A stretch of 64,000 bases of DNA, from NCBI GenBank assembly GCA_965267485.1, contig OZ254080.1:558001-622000 (forward strand), given 5' to 3'. This document shows, one piece after another, positions 8,601 through 16,803 of this stretch. Position numbers and translations under genes: made by a program. Under the pieces are notes generated by a model. The model did no database searches. It was not told the DNA's origin and was given only the letters and a program-made list of their open reading frames with translations. Source of the stretch: JANQJA01 sp965267485 (lineage in GTDB: Bacteria > Pseudomonadota > Gammaproteobacteria > Pseudomonadales > Azotimanducaceae). Each line of letters starts with the position of its first letter. Within the stretch, counting starts at the first letter, position 1.

Positions 8601-10037
8601 GTGAACAACAAAACCTACGAACAGGCTCGGCAGGCAAGGGACCCGAGGTTCGACGGGAGATTCTTCGTCGGCGTGAAGACAACGGGTGTGTATTGCCGTC
8701 CGGTCTGCCCCGTCAAAATGCCGCGTGCGGCGAACGTGCTTTTCTTTGCGACTGCGGCCGCGGCTGCCGAGGCGGGCTTCAGGCCCTGCTTGCGCTGCCG
8801 TCCCGAGACGGCGCCCGGCACGCCCGCATGGCAGGGGACCTCGACCACCGTGGCCCGCGGGTTGCGGCTCATCGGCCAGGGCGCGCTAGATGAGGGCTCG
8901 GTCGAGGCGCTGTCTGACCGGCTCGGCGTCAGCGCAAGGCACCTCCGGCGTCTGTTTATCGAGCATCTCGGTGCGTCTCCGATCGCCATTGCCCAGACGC
9001 GGCGGCTGCACTTTGCCAAGCGCCTGATCGACGAGACGGCGATGACGATGACCGACATTGCGCTGGCCTCCGGATACGGCAGCGTTCGCAGGTTCAATCA
9101 CCACTTCCAGCAAGTCTATGGGCGCACGCCAAGAGAATTGCGCGGTCGGCGCCGCGAGCAGCCGTCGCCGGCCAGCACCGGCGCATTCGTTCTGCGGCTG
9201 CCGTTCCGGCAGCCGTTCGATGCCGACGCCGTGTTCGGGTTCCTCGCCGGTCGCGCGACGCCTGGCGTCGAGCAGGTGGCTGCTGGCATCTGGTCTCGCA
9301 CGATTCGACTCGGCGACGAGCGGGGAAGTATCTGCGTGCGGGCCGGGGAACGGGAAATGATCTGTGAGGTGCAACTCCCGTCGGCGAAGGCGCTGATGCA
9401 GGTGGCATCGCGGGTCCGCGAGGTATTCGATCTCAATGCTGATCCCGGTGAGATTGATGATTCGCTGGCGCGTGACGAGGCATTGGCTCCGCTGGTGGCG
9501 GCGCATCCCGGTCGCCGCCTGCCCGGCGCATGGGATCCGTTCGAGGTCGCGGTGCGGGCGATTGTCGGCCAGCAGGTCTCCGTGAAGGGAGCGACGACGA
9601 TCATGGGGCGAATCGCACAACGTTATGGTGAAGCCGCTGATGGCAGGCTCTGGTTCCCGGCGCCATCATCACTCTCACAGCTGGACCCGGCGACATTGCC
9701 GATGCCACGGCAGCGTGCCGAGGCGATTCGTGAACTCGCCCGACGCGTCGAGTCAGGTGACGTTGATCTGGGCGCACCTTCCCTCGCGGATCTGCAGGCG
9801 TCGCTTGTTGCCATTCGCGGGATCGGGAACTGGACGGCGCAGTACATCGCCATGCGAGCGATCGGCGATCCGGATGCCTTTCTCTCGGGCGATCTCGTCC
9901 TCCAGCGGGTTGCCAGGCACTACCTTGGCCTCGCGAGCGAGCGGGAGCTGCTCGAGCGGGCCGAGGCCTGGCGACCCTGGCGTGCGTACGCGGGGGTTCA
10001 CCTGTGGTCCATTGCAGACAGATTTCAGGAGACGTGA
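8601..10037 (+). CDS. Ada-AlkA fusion: methyl-sensing regulator joined to 3-methyladenine DNA glycosylase II
   Basis: The 478-residue fusion starts at GTG. Residues 1-85 are an Ada N-terminal zinc domain with four cysteines: C32 and C36 (YCRPVCP), C63 and C66 (PCLRC). C32 aligns with the phosphotriester-accepting Cys38 of E. coli Ada. Residues about 90-180 form an AraC-type HTH, about 195-300 the AlkA N-terminal domain, and about 305-478 the HhH-GPD glycosylase with GIGNWTAQY and a catalytic Asp in FLSGDLVLQR. The protein should remove alkylated bases and activate adaptive-response genes when C32 is methylated. ogt follows 2 bp later, so the two form an alkylation-repair operon and Ada's usual C-terminal methyltransferase is supplied separately. 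Confidence 0.93.
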   Translation: MNNKTYEQARQARDPRFDGRFFVGVKTTGVYCRPVCPVKMPRAANVLFFATAAAAAEAGFRPCLRCRPETAPGTPAWQGTSTTVARGLRLIGQGALDEGSVEALSDRLGVSARHLRRLFIEHLGASPIAIAQTRRLHFAKRLIDETAMTMTDIALASGYGSVRRFNHHFQQVYGRTPRELRGRRREQPSPASTGAFVLRLPFRQPFDADAVFGFLAGRATPGVEQVAAGIWSRTIRLGDERGSICVRAGEREMICEVQLPSAKALMQVASRVREVFDLNADPGEIDDSLARDEALAPLVAAHPGRRLPGAWDPFEVAVRAIVGQQVSVKGATTIMGRIAQRYGEAADGRLWFPAPSSLSQLDPATLPMPRQRAEAIRELARRVESGDVDLGAPSLADLQASLVAIRGIGNWTAQYIAMRAIGDPDAFLSGDLVLQRVARHYLGLASERELLERAEAWRPWRAYAGVHLWSIADRFQET

Positions 10038-10039
10038 AG

Positions 10040-10534
10040 ATGAAATACCGCTATATCGAATCACCAATCGGTCGCTTGCTGCTGGCCGGCGAGGACGCCG
10101 GCCCGCTGACGGCCATCGGCTTTCCCGAGGGCAATGGCCGGATCACGCCCGCGGATGACTGGGAGCACGATGACAGCGCCTTCGCCGCCGCCGCAAGCCA
10201 GCTTGCCGAGTACTTTGCCGGCGAGCGCACTGCCTTTGACCTGGAACTGGGACCGACCGGCACGGAGTTTCAACTGGCGGTACTCGATGCGCTGCGAACG
10301 ATTCCGTACGGCGAGACGCGCAGCTATGGTGAAATCGCCGCGCAGCTTGGTCGCCCGAAGGCGGTGCGAGCGGTCGGTGCGGCCAACGGTCGAAATCCGT
10401 TGCCGATTGTCATTCCCTGCCATCGGGTGATTGGTTCCAACGGCTCGCTGACCGGGTTCGGCGGTGGCATTGATGCCAAGCGCTGGCTACTCGCCCATGA
10501 GCAGCGGGGCGAAGGTCCGGTCAACCTCTCGTAA
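10040..10534 (+). CDS. ogt: O6-methylguanine-DNA methyltransferase
   Basis: A suicide repair protein that transfers alkyl groups from O6 of guanine to its own cysteine. At 164 residues it has an N-terminal ribonuclease-like domain and the catalytic NPLPIVIPCHRVIG motif near the C-terminus, with the winged-helix segment RSYGEIAAQLGRPKAVRAVG before it. I chose ATG at 10040 because AGGAG (10027-10031) is 8 nt upstream; it begins just after the TGA of the Ada-AlkA gene. The last 14 bp overlap the 3' end of convergent aroA. Confidence 0.95.
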   Translation: MKYRYIESPIGRLLLAGEDAGPLTAIGFPEGNGRITPADDWEHDDSAFAAAASQLAEYFAGERTAFDLELGPTGTEFQLAVLDALRTIPYGETRSYGEIAAQLGRPKAVRAVGAANGRNPLPIVIPCHRVIGSNGSLTGFGGGIDAKRWLLAHEQRGEGPVNLS

Positions 10535-11804
10535 TCGAGGCGAGCACGTCGAAGTAGTCCGGAAATGTCTTTCGCGTACAGTCCGGATCGTTGATCGTGA
10601 TCGGCTGATCGCCGAACGCTGCCAACGAGAACGCCATGGCGATACGATGATCACCGTAGGTATCGATGGCGGCGGGCATGATTTGCTCCGGCGGTTCGAT
10701 GACGATGTAGTCGTCGCCGGTTTCCACGGTGGCGCCCAGTTTGCGCAGCTCGGTCGCGATTGCCGTCATCCGGTCAGTTTCCTTGACGCGCCAGTTATAG
10801 ATGTTCCGGATGCGGGTTGGGCCGTCGGCAAACAGCGCCATGGTCGCCAGCGTCATCGCCGCGTCAGGGATGTGATTGAGGTCCAGATCGACGCCTCGGA
10901 GCTCGCCGCCGGTGACGTCGACATGATCTTCGTATCGCTGCACCGTGGCACCCATTTCCTCGATCACATCGAGAAATGCGACATCGCCCTGAACTGAACC
11001 GCTGCCGATGCCGTTCACCCGTATCGTGTCTCCACTGATGGCAGCCGCGCCAAAGAAGTAGCTGGCAGAGGATGCGTCGCCTTCGATCAGCATCGAGCCG
11101 GGTGACTGATACTGTTGCTGTCCCGGAATGCGAAAGCGCTGGTAGTTTTCGTGGCTGGCGGTGACGCCGAAGCGCTGCATGATATCGAGGGTGATGTCGA
11201 GATAGGGCTTTGAGACCTGCTCGCCGATCACGGTGACTTCGCTGTCCCGGGAGGCGAGCGGGAGTGCAATGAGCAGAGAGGTCAGAAACTGGCTCGAGAT
11301 GTTCCCGGGGAGGGAGACCTCGCCACCTTTGATGCTGCCGCCAGCGATCTCGAACGGGGGATAGCCCGGTTTGCCGCGAAACCGGATGCGCGCCCCGAGC
11401 GATGCTAGGGCGTCAGTCAGGTGGCCGATCGGGCGCTCTCGCATGTACTCATCGCCGTCGACCACAAAGTTGCCGGGCATCATGGCGAGCACCGCGGTGA
11501 GCGGGCGGATTGCGGTACCGGCGTTGCCGAGGAAGAACTCGACCTCGTTCGGAGCCTGGAAGAGGCCGCCCTCGCCACGAACTTCACAGGCGAGCCCGCT
11601 GTCGTCGAAGCTGACGCTGACGCCGAGCTGGCGGAGTGCGTCGACCATACGGTCGGTATCGTCGCTGCGCAGCACATTGCTGAGGCGGGTGTCGCCGCTG
11701 GCGAGCGCGCCGAGCAGCAGTGCGCGGTTCGTCAGACTCTTGGAGCCGGGCAGTGTGACTTCGCCGCCGATGTGGGCAATGGGTTCGAGTGTCAGGCTGT
11801 GCAT
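10521..11804 (-). CDS. aroA: 3-phosphoshikimate 1-carboxyvinyltransferase (EPSP synthase)
   Basis: The sixth shikimate-pathway enzyme, joining PEP to shikimate-3-phosphate. The length of 427 residues is typical. Class I signatures are clear: LPGSKSLTNRALLLGAL near residue 20, GNAGTAIRPL near residue 93, and the late KETDR and GDHRIAMAF motifs. It is not fused or adjacent to cmk, hisC or tyrA, which often accompany aroA in gammaproteobacteria. syd lies 8 bp upstream on the same strand, so the two are probably co-transcribed. Confidence 0.97.
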   Translation of the reverse strand: MHSLTLEPIAHIGGEVTLPGSKSLTNRALLLGALASGDTRLSNVLRSDDTDRMVDALRQLGVSVSFDDSGLACEVRGEGGLFQAPNEVEFFLGNAGTAIRPLTAVLAMMPGNFVVDGDEYMRERPIGHLTDALASLGARIRFRGKPGYPPFEIAGGSIKGGEVSLPGNISSQFLTSLLIALPLASRDSEVTVIGEQVSKPYLDITLDIMQRFGVTASHENYQRFRIPGQQQYQSPGSMLIEGDASSASYFFGAAAISGDTIRVNGIGSGSVQGDVAFLDVIEEMGATVQRYEDHVDVTGGELRGVDLDLNHIPDAAMTLATMALFADGPTRIRNIYNWRVKETDRMTAIATELRKLGATVETGDDYIVIEPPEQIMPAAIDTYGDHRIAMAFSLAAFGDQPITINDPDCTRKTFPDYFDVLASITRG

Positions 11805-11812
11805 GTATTGTC

Positions 11813-12388
11813 TCAGTAAATGGCGGGCGGCGCGTCCGTGGGCGTCAGCCGGTCCAGAAAGTCCGCAATGTTGTCGTCGACTTCCCGAATGGGCAGTTTG
11901 CCCGGCTCTTCCAGCATGACCTTGCCGGAGGCGTTGTCGATGCTCAGAAACAGTTCACTGTCCGGATCGGTTGTTGCAACGAACACGGTGAACGGTGCGC
12001 GGGCGCGTTTCTGTGCGAGGGCGTGTCCGATGAGATTGGCAACCAGGCGTTCGTAGTCATCGTAGTTCCAGAGCTGGATCAGGCTGACCGGCCCTTCGGT
12101 CGAACGTGCCTCGATACCGCCCGCCCAGTACCGGCTGTAGAACGTCTTGATGTCAGCGTGTATCGGAAACTCGAGCGCGTTCTCGAGGTGCCTGAAATCC
12201 ACCGGTGCCGGCTGCATGACCGGGCGCCAGAAGGTTATGCCATCCCGTGTCTCCCCCGTCTCGCAGGACGAGCGCCACTCAGGGTCGAATGGTGCCGCGA
12301 ACGCATCGCCGGACTGGGCGGCGAGCGCACGCTCAAACAGTCGGTCCAGTGCGCCCGCGGCCCTGTCGGTTTGAGCGGGTTGCGTCAA
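11813..12388 (-). CDS. syd: SecY-interacting protein Syd
   Basis: Syd is a peripheral inner-membrane protein that binds SecY and proofreads the translocon, known mainly from gammaproteobacteria. The conserved core is present: FYSRYWAGGIEA, LIQLWNYDDYERLVANLIGH, FTVFVATTDPDSELFLSIDN and the C-terminal DNIADFLDRLTP. The reading frame extends to TTG at 12436, but a perfect TATAAT lies at 12420-12425 on this strand. I therefore prefer TTG at 12388, which also fits the family N-terminus better (191 residues). Start confidence is low; identity is good. Confidence 0.85.
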   Translation of the reverse strand: MTQPAQTDRAAGALDRLFERALAAQSGDAFAAPFDPEWRSSCETGETRDGITFWRPVMQPAPVDFRHLENALEFPIHADIKTFYSRYWAGGIEARSTEGPVSLIQLWNYDDYERLVANLIGHALAQKRARAPFTVFVATTDPDSELFLSIDNASGKVMLEEPGKLPIREVDDNIADFLDRLTPTDAPPAIY

Positions 12389-12419
12389 CGTCGGTCTCGG
12401 TCGGTGAAAAACGCGCGCG

Positions 12420-12425
12420 ATTATA
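12420..12425 (-). promoter_or_regulatory. Candidate -10 element for syd-aroA
   Basis: TATAAT on the minus strand, about 32 bp before the preferred syd start. The TTGACC just upstream is only 5 bp away and cannot serve as its -35, and no other -35 hexamer is evident. Confidence 0.4.
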
Positions 12426-12462
12426 GCAGGGGTCAATTCGGGGCGCGGCGATTGTGCGAACC

Positions 12463-12497
12463 AAAAAAAACGGGCCCCGTCTCCGGAGCCCGTCTTT
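12463..12497 (-). terminator. Rho-independent terminator of the PEP-CTERM gene
   Basis: On the minus strand, ACGGGC and GCCCGT pair around a 12-nt loop, and the outer arm AAAG/TTTT can extend the stem. Eight T's follow (12463-12470). It lies 39 bp after the stop of the PEP-CTERM gene. Confidence 0.8.
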
Positions 12498-12535
12498 CGG
12501 CAATCAGGTTGCGGCCCTTGGGCCGCACGCGATGC

Positions 12536-13291
12536 TTATCGGATCGACAGCCAGCGACGGCGGGTGACGCCGAGCAGACCCAGTGCGATCAGGCCCAGTG
12601 TGCCCGGTGCGGGTACCGGAACGACGGGGCAATCGGGATCACAGCTGCCTTCGCCCGCATCGACGAAGAGAACGGAGGGAAGGATGGTGTCCTTGTCGTT
12701 GGTCGTGACGAAGGCCAGCGTGTACGTGCCTGCTGTTCCAATCGTCTTCGAGTAGGTCTGCCAGCCGGAGCTGCCCGACGTGCCAACCGCGGCACCGAGA
12801 CCGTGGATCGATGCCAGAACCTCGACAGTCGTGCCGCCGGCGCCGATCAGCAGGGCGAATGACGGGTCGTTGAAGGGAACGTAGTCGCGAGCGACGTAGT
12901 TCCAGGCGAAGTCCAGCGTGTCGCCAGCGCCAGCGGTGAAGGACTGGTACAGCGCAGCGCCGTTGGTGAGCGAGCCACCATTGGGGTTGGTGTTGAGCGC
13001 AGTCAGCGTGCCGGAGGCGATGCCGAGCGTGCTCTCAATCGTACCGATGCTCGCACCGGCGGCTTCAATTTGCGCCATCGTCGTGTCTTCAGCAGAAATC
13101 GTGTACGTCGTGCTGTCGAACGTCGTGACGCTGGTCGATGGGGTTGCGAATACGGTACCGACCGTGCTCCAGCCGGTAAGCGTACCCGCCTCAAAGTCTT
13201 CGTTCACAAAGCTGACCGGTACCGCGTGTGCGGATGCTGCCGTCAGCGAGGCAGCGACGATGGCTGCCTTTGCCATATTCTTAAAGTTCAC
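12536..13291 (-). CDS. PEP-CTERM sorting-domain exported protein
   Basis: This is an exported surface protein of 251 residues. A Sec signal peptide (MNFKNMAKAAIVAASLTAASAHA) precedes a Thr/Ala/Gly-rich beta-sandwich-like body, and the C-terminus carries the sorting signal VPAPGTLGLIALGLLGVTRR: PxP motif, transmembrane helix and basic tail. Such proteins are processed by exosortase (EpsH), which is not in this window. The start is GTG at 13291 with AAGGAGAT upstream. It has its own terminator and a sigma-54-like promoter, so it is a monocistronic, separately controlled gene. The function of the body is unknown. Confidence 0.9.
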   Translation of the reverse strand: MNFKNMAKAAIVAASLTAASAHAVPVSFVNEDFEAGTLTGWSTVGTVFATPSTSVTTFDSTTYTISAEDTTMAQIEAAGASIGTIESTLGIASGTLTALNTNPNGGSLTNGAALYQSFTAGAGDTLDFAWNYVARDYVPFNDPSFALLIGAGGTTVEVLASIHGLGAAVGTSGSSGWQTYSKTIGTAGTYTLAFVTTNDKDTILPSVLFVDAGEGSCDPDCPVVPVPAPGTLGLIALGLLGVTRRRWLSIR

Positions 13292-13369
13292 GATTCAAAT
13301 CTCCTTATCTGGTCCCGTTCGCGTCGTTCGCGTGGAGAACCACCCGATTGCCGCCGCCAGTGAAGATAC

Positions 13370-13384
13370 GCAATAAACGGGCCA
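13370..13384 (-). promoter_or_regulatory. Sigma-54-like promoter (-24/-12) of the PEP-CTERM gene
   Basis: On the minus strand TGGCCCG-TTTA-TTGC matches the sigma-54 consensus TGGCACG-N4-TTGC with one mismatch in the two boxes and correct spacing of the invariant GG and GC. It lies about 80 bp before the GTG start. PEP-CTERM/exosortase loci commonly include the PrsK/PrsR two-component system, whose regulator is a sigma-54 activator, so the motif makes biological sense. Confidence 0.55.
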
Positions 13385-13487
13385 TAGATAAGAAAATGTT
13401 AATTTTCAGAGAGTTATCGGTGCAAGCTCGCCGCGACTTCAATCACGTGTAAAAAATACCGACGTTTTGGATGCCCTGACAGCCGGG

Positions 13488-13964
13488 CTACTGTCCGTCG
13501 TGACGACCGCCGTCTCCTGGCCGGTCGCCGCGTCGATCCCGGCGTTCGAGGTAGGTCGCGACGCGCTTTCTCTCCTCGGGCGACAGTCTGGACAAGACCG
13601 TCACCATGTGGTCGTGGGATGCGGTCTGCCAGGCGGTGTGGGCTTCCCGAAGTGCTGCCAGTGCGTCACGAACCCGCTCCGGGTCGAAGTCTTCGGCGGT
13701 GATGGCGGCTTCGAAGTGCTTCTGCGCATCACGCATCGACTGGCGCATCGAGCGGGAGCTTCGGATGTGCGCGATCACGTCATCACGCAGTTCCTGGCGC
13801 CGATCATCGTCGAGCCGGCGGACGATCCATCCGACGTGTTCGGGAACCGGTCGCGGCGGTGGCCCGCCCCAGACCAGCTTGCCGACAATCCCGCCGACCA
13901 GCAGCAGATTGACCGTCATCGAGACGATGAGCGCGACAATGAGCACGCGTTGTCTGGTGCTCAT
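13488..13964 (-). CDS. Membrane-anchored periplasmic metal-sensor-like protein (CnrR/ZraP/CpxP-like)
   Basis: The protein has 158 residues, with one N-terminal transmembrane helix (about 8-32) followed by an all-helical charged periplasmic domain. The arginine- and glutamate-rich helices, ending in SPEERKRVATYLERRDRR, resemble the heavy-metal-resistance (CnrR/ZraP/CpxP) four-helix fold. It overlaps the anti-sigma gene by 4 bp, which fits a role as the periplasmic sensor that tunes an ECF sigma factor, as CnrX does for CnrYH. The family assignment is from pattern; metal binding is inferred only. Confidence 0.65.
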   Translation of the reverse strand: MSTRQRVLIVALIVSMTVNLLLVGGIVGKLVWGGPPPRPVPEHVGWIVRRLDDDRRQELRDDVIAHIRSSRSMRQSMRDAQKHFEAAITAEDFDPERVRDALAALREAHTAWQTASHDHMVTVLSRLSPEERKRVATYLERRDRRGDRPGDGGRHDGQ

Positions 13965-14416
13965 GGTGCGGACTCCATTGCCACGATCTCTTCGGTACTG
14001 GCCAGCCCCATCAGGAGCAGCATCTCATCGTCTGTATAGGAGTCAGCGCCGCTCTCGAGCGTCAGCGAGCCGCCAAGCATGACGCCGAATACCAGTGGCA
14101 GCGCGGCGATGGCAGTCGGGCGAAGGAAGGAAGCCGGACGACCCCGGTCCGGGAGCAGCCATGCCACGAGTCGCTCGACCCAGCCGTTGGTCTCGTGGTC
14201 GATGGCTGTCAGAATTCTCGATTCGAGGGCAGCCAGATCGACGTCGACGCGACCCCGCAGCAGCGCACGATCCAGCGCTTCTTCCCGGTCGATCAGGGAT
14301 TGTGCCTCCGGGTTCGTTGCAAGCAGTTGCAACGCCTCGTCCCGCTCGGCCTCGGGCCAGCGATCCGGCACGGCGCCGTAGCTCTCGATTATCTGCCTGA
14401 AGCGATTCATTTCCAT
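13961..14416 (-). CDS. Probable membrane anti-sigma factor
   Basis: This 151-residue protein has an N-terminal cytosolic helical region that could bind a sigma factor and one transmembrane helix near residues 100-120 (FLRPTAIAALPLVFGVMLGG). A short acidic periplasmic tail follows. It begins 2 bp after the ECF sigma gene and is followed by an overlapping CnrR-like sensor gene, the usual order of sigma / anti-sigma / sensor cassettes. No zinc-binding HxxxCxxC motif is present, so it is not a ZAS-type anti-sigma. The role rests mainly on position and topology. Confidence 0.7.
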   Translation of the reverse strand: MEMNRFRQIIESYGAVPDRWPEAERDEALQLLATNPEAQSLIDREEALDRALLRGRVDVDLAALESRILTAIDHETNGWVERLVAWLLPDRGRPASFLRPTAIAALPLVFGVMLGGSLTLESGADSYTDDEMLLLMGLASTEEIVAMESAP

Positions 14417-14418
14417 GT

Positions 14419-14964
14419 TCAGTCTCCCGACCGTTCGGCCAGCAGTGTCTTCAGTCGTCTTCGTCCGCGTGCCAGCAGGGATTCCAGCGCGGCGACGTTA
14501 ATGCCCAGAATCCCGGCGGCGTCCCGGTTCGAGAATCCCTGGTAGTAGCAAAGCACGATGGCACTTCGCTGGGATTCCGGCAGCGCTGCCAGTGATTGTC
14601 TCATCGCATCGCCGGTCGCCGCCTCGATTGCCGCCATGCCCGGTTCGTCGCCGGATTCGAAGCGGTCGAAGTCGTCCTCATCGACGATCCGGCGCTGTTT
14701 GCGAAAATGGTCGATGCAAAGATTCCTGGCAATGTTGTGCAGCCACGTCGACAGCTTCGCCCGGGCAGGGTCGAAGCGATCGGCCTGCGTCCACAGCCGC
14801 AGGAACACCTCCTGTGCAATGTCCTCGGCGAGTGCCGCGTCATCCGTCATGCGGGCCACGAAGTGCGAGACCGGGCCGAGATGCTCATCGAGCAGTTGCC
14901 GGAAAGCCAGCTTGTCGCCTTGATGGACCCGCTGGACCAGCTCGGCTTCGGACGTCGCAACCAA
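14419..14964 (-). CDS. ECF-type RNA polymerase sigma factor
   Basis: About 181 residues with sigma region 2 (DIAQEVFLRLW, then STWLHNIARNLCIDHFRK) and region 4 (LPESQRSAIVLCYYQGFSNRD, then LESLLARGRRRLK). TTG at 14964 fits GGAGG at 14970-14974 better than TTG at 14967. It lies 18 bp downstream of the EF-hand gene and 2 bp upstream of the anti-sigma gene, so four genes appear to form one operon. The target regulon is unknown; autoregulation is usual for this class. Confidence 0.93.
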   Translation of the reverse strand: MVATSEAELVQRVHQGDKLAFRQLLDEHLGPVSHFVARMTDDAALAEDIAQEVFLRLWTQADRFDPARAKLSTWLHNIARNLCIDHFRKQRRIVDEDDFDRFESGDEPGMAAIEAATGDAMRQSLAALPESQRSAIVLCYYQGFSNRDAAGILGINVAALESLLARGRRRLKTLLAERSGD

Positions 14965-14982
14965 CAATGCCTCCGCTACGAA

Positions 14983-15465
14983 TCAGTGACCTCGGCGACG
15001 CTCTCCGTCGAATCGGTCACCGCGGCGATGCCCGGGCCCCTTTCCCATACCGCGGGGCGCCCGGAACTCATCCGCCGAGATGAAGCCATCACCATTCTCG
15101 TCCATCCTGGCGAACGCTGCCTGCCGTGCTTCTTCGCTGGTGATGATGCCATTGTTGTCCTGATCGAGGGCGGCAATGTGATCGGCGAAGCGCTCGTTGC
15201 GGTCGTCCAGTTTCTCCTGAGCCTTGGCCGCTCGCTCCTGATGCCGGGCAGCGAGTTCGGCAACGGTCACGACGCCATCACCGTCGGTGTCGGCATGCAT
15301 CATCATGCGGTCTCCGCCGCGGGGTGCCCGGAACTCCTCGATGGAGATCTTGTCGTCGCCGTTCGAATCGAGGCGGTCGATAATCCGGTCCGATCGGGGG
15401 CGGTCGGCCGCGGCGGTCGTCGACAGGGCGAGTAGCAGGCTTGCTGTGATAAATTTGTATTTCAT
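14983..15465 (-). CDS. Exported EF-hand calcium-binding protein
   Basis: A signal peptide (MKYKFITASLLLALSTTAAA) is followed by EF-hand loops: DSNGDDKISIEEF, DTDGDGVVTVAEL, DQDNNGIITSEEA and DENGDGFISADEF. Each keeps Asp/Asn at positions 1, 3 and 5 and Glu at position 12 of the loop. It has 160 residues with a basic Gly/Arg-rich tail (GMGKGPGHRRGDR). It is the first gene of the ECF-sigma cassette, suggesting that periplasmic calcium or metal binding is linked to the envelope signal. That link is inference from gene order. Confidence 0.9.
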   Translation of the reverse strand: MKYKFITASLLLALSTTAAADRPRSDRIIDRLDSNGDDKISIEEFRAPRGGDRMMMHADTDGDGVVTVAELAARHQERAAKAQEKLDDRNERFADHIAALDQDNNGIITSEEARQAAFARMDENGDGFISADEFRAPRGMGKGPGHRRGDRFDGERRRGH

Positions 15466-15556
15466 TGGAGTCCGTCTCCCAGGTTGTCAGTTACGCTGTG
15501 TTCACTGACTCTTACGGGTGAGGGCAAGGGATCTGTCGGTCGGTCATCACAACCCG

Positions 15557-15973
15557 TCAGAAAGGTTTGACGACGACGAGAATCAGGATCGGAATGACCA
15601 GCATCAGCGCGCCTTCGTTGAAGACACGAAAGAAGAGCGACGTCCGGATGACCTGATCTGCTTGCATCTGGCGCAGATATCGCCAGGTCTGGAACTGATA
15701 GGCGATCAGGAGCAGCACAAACAGCAGCTTGGCGTGAACCCAGCCACCGGCGCTGATCCACCAGCCCATCCACAGCCAGAGTCCCAGGACGATTGCGACC
15801 GCGCCCATCACCATCGAGAAGCGGTGGAGTTTGCCCGCCATGGTGACGAGGCGCCGCACATCCTCGCCAGCGGCTTTGCCTTCGACGTAGTGAACGATGA
15901 TTCGCGGCAGGTAGAACAGACCCGCCATCCAGGCCATCACGAAAAGGATATGAAAGGTTTTGACCCAGAGCAT
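15557..15973 (-). CDS. hemJ: HemJ/CopD-family protein, probable protoporphyrinogen IX oxidase
   Basis: An integral membrane protein of 138 residues with four predicted helices. The N-terminal signature KTFHILFVMAWMAGLFYLPR carries the conserved histidine (about residue 8) and arginine, and a second conserved segment is KLHRFSMVMG. HemJ performs the penultimate step of haem synthesis in bacteria lacking HemG and HemY. The 138-residue length fits HemJ. Other CopD-fold proteins remain possible, but the YLPR motif favours HemJ. It stands alone upstream of the EF-hand operon on the same strand. Confidence 0.8.
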   Translation of the reverse strand: MLWVKTFHILFVMAWMAGLFYLPRIIVHYVEGKAAGEDVRRLVTMAGKLHRFSMVMGAVAIVLGLWLWMGWWISAGGWVHAKLLFVLLLIAYQFQTWRYLRQMQADQVIRTSLFFRVFNEGALMLVIPILILVVVKPF

Positions 15974-16023
15974 CGTGTCTCACCGGCTGTTGCTGGCCGC
16001 GGATAGTAGCATGGGGTGCCCCG

Positions 16024-16803
16024 ATGCCGTTGGCTGAACTGACCGCGTTCCTGTTCTTCGTCTCGCTCGGTGCCGTTACCCAGGCCATTACGGGCTTTGC
16101 GATGGGCCTCATCATCATGGGCGCGGTGACGGCGCTGGCGCTGGCCGACATCTCGTTCTCGGCGGCCGTGGTCAGTCTCATTGCGCTCGTAAACACGTCG
16201 CTGGCCTTGAGGCGCAGCTACCGCTTCATTGATCGCAGAATACTGGCGGGGCTCATCACGGGCCTGTTGCCGGCGACAGCCGCGGGCGTGTTTCTGCTCG
16301 AAGCGCTGTCGAGTACGTTCTACGACGGCCTCAGGCTTGCGCTGGGTATCGTCATCATTCTCGCCGGGGGCTTGCTGATGATTCGTCCGACGCCCTTTGC
16401 TGCGCCCTCTGGCCGGATGCCGGTCGTCGCCACCGGGTTCGCGGGCGGCATCATCGGCGGGCTGTATGGCGCCGGTGGCGCACCCATGGCATGGCTGATG
16501 TACCGTCAGCCGATCGATTTCCAGGCAATCCGGGCGACGCTGCTCGCGACCTTTTTTGCCTCAACGCTGGTGCGAAGTACGACGGTCGCGCTCAGTGGTC
16601 ATATGACCAGTGAGATTCTCATCACGTTCGCACTGTCAGTCCCGCTCGTGGTGGCTTCGACGATCGCCGGCGTCCATCTCGCGCCAAGCGTGCCCGAGAC
16701 GCTGGTCAGGCGCGCTGCGTTCGGGCTGCTTGTGATGCTCGGCGCGTTCCTGATCTTCCAGTCGCTTCAAAGCCTGAGTTCCATCCAGATCGTGTCCCAG
16801 TAG
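16024..16803 (+). CDS. TauE/SafE-family membrane transporter
   Basis: At 259 residues with about eight hydrophobic helices, it matches the TauE/SafE sulfite exporter fold: GAVTQAITGFAMGLIIMGA in the first repeat and GGIIGGLYGAGGAPMAWLMY in the second. Members export sulfite, sulfoacetate or other organic anions. Neighbours give no clue to substrate. Its 3' end overlaps a convergent GNAT gene by 37 bp. Confidence 0.85.
   Translation: MPLAELTAFLFFVSLGAVTQAITGFAMGLIIMGAVTALALADISFSAAVVSLIALVNTSLALRRSYRFIDRRILAGLITGLLPATAAGVFLLEALSSTFYDGLRLALGIVIILAGGLLMIRPTPFAAPSGRMPVVATGFAGGIIGGLYGAGGAPMAWLMYRQPIDFQAIRATLLATFFASTLVRSTTVALSGHMTSEILITFALSVPLVVASTIAGVHLAPSVPETLVRRAAFGLLVMLGAFLIFQSLQSLSSIQIVSQ

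Noticed and set aside
12420..12436. TTGACC beside TATAAT as a full sigma-70 promoter for syd
   Set aside because: The spacing is only 5 bp, so TTGACC cannot be the -35.
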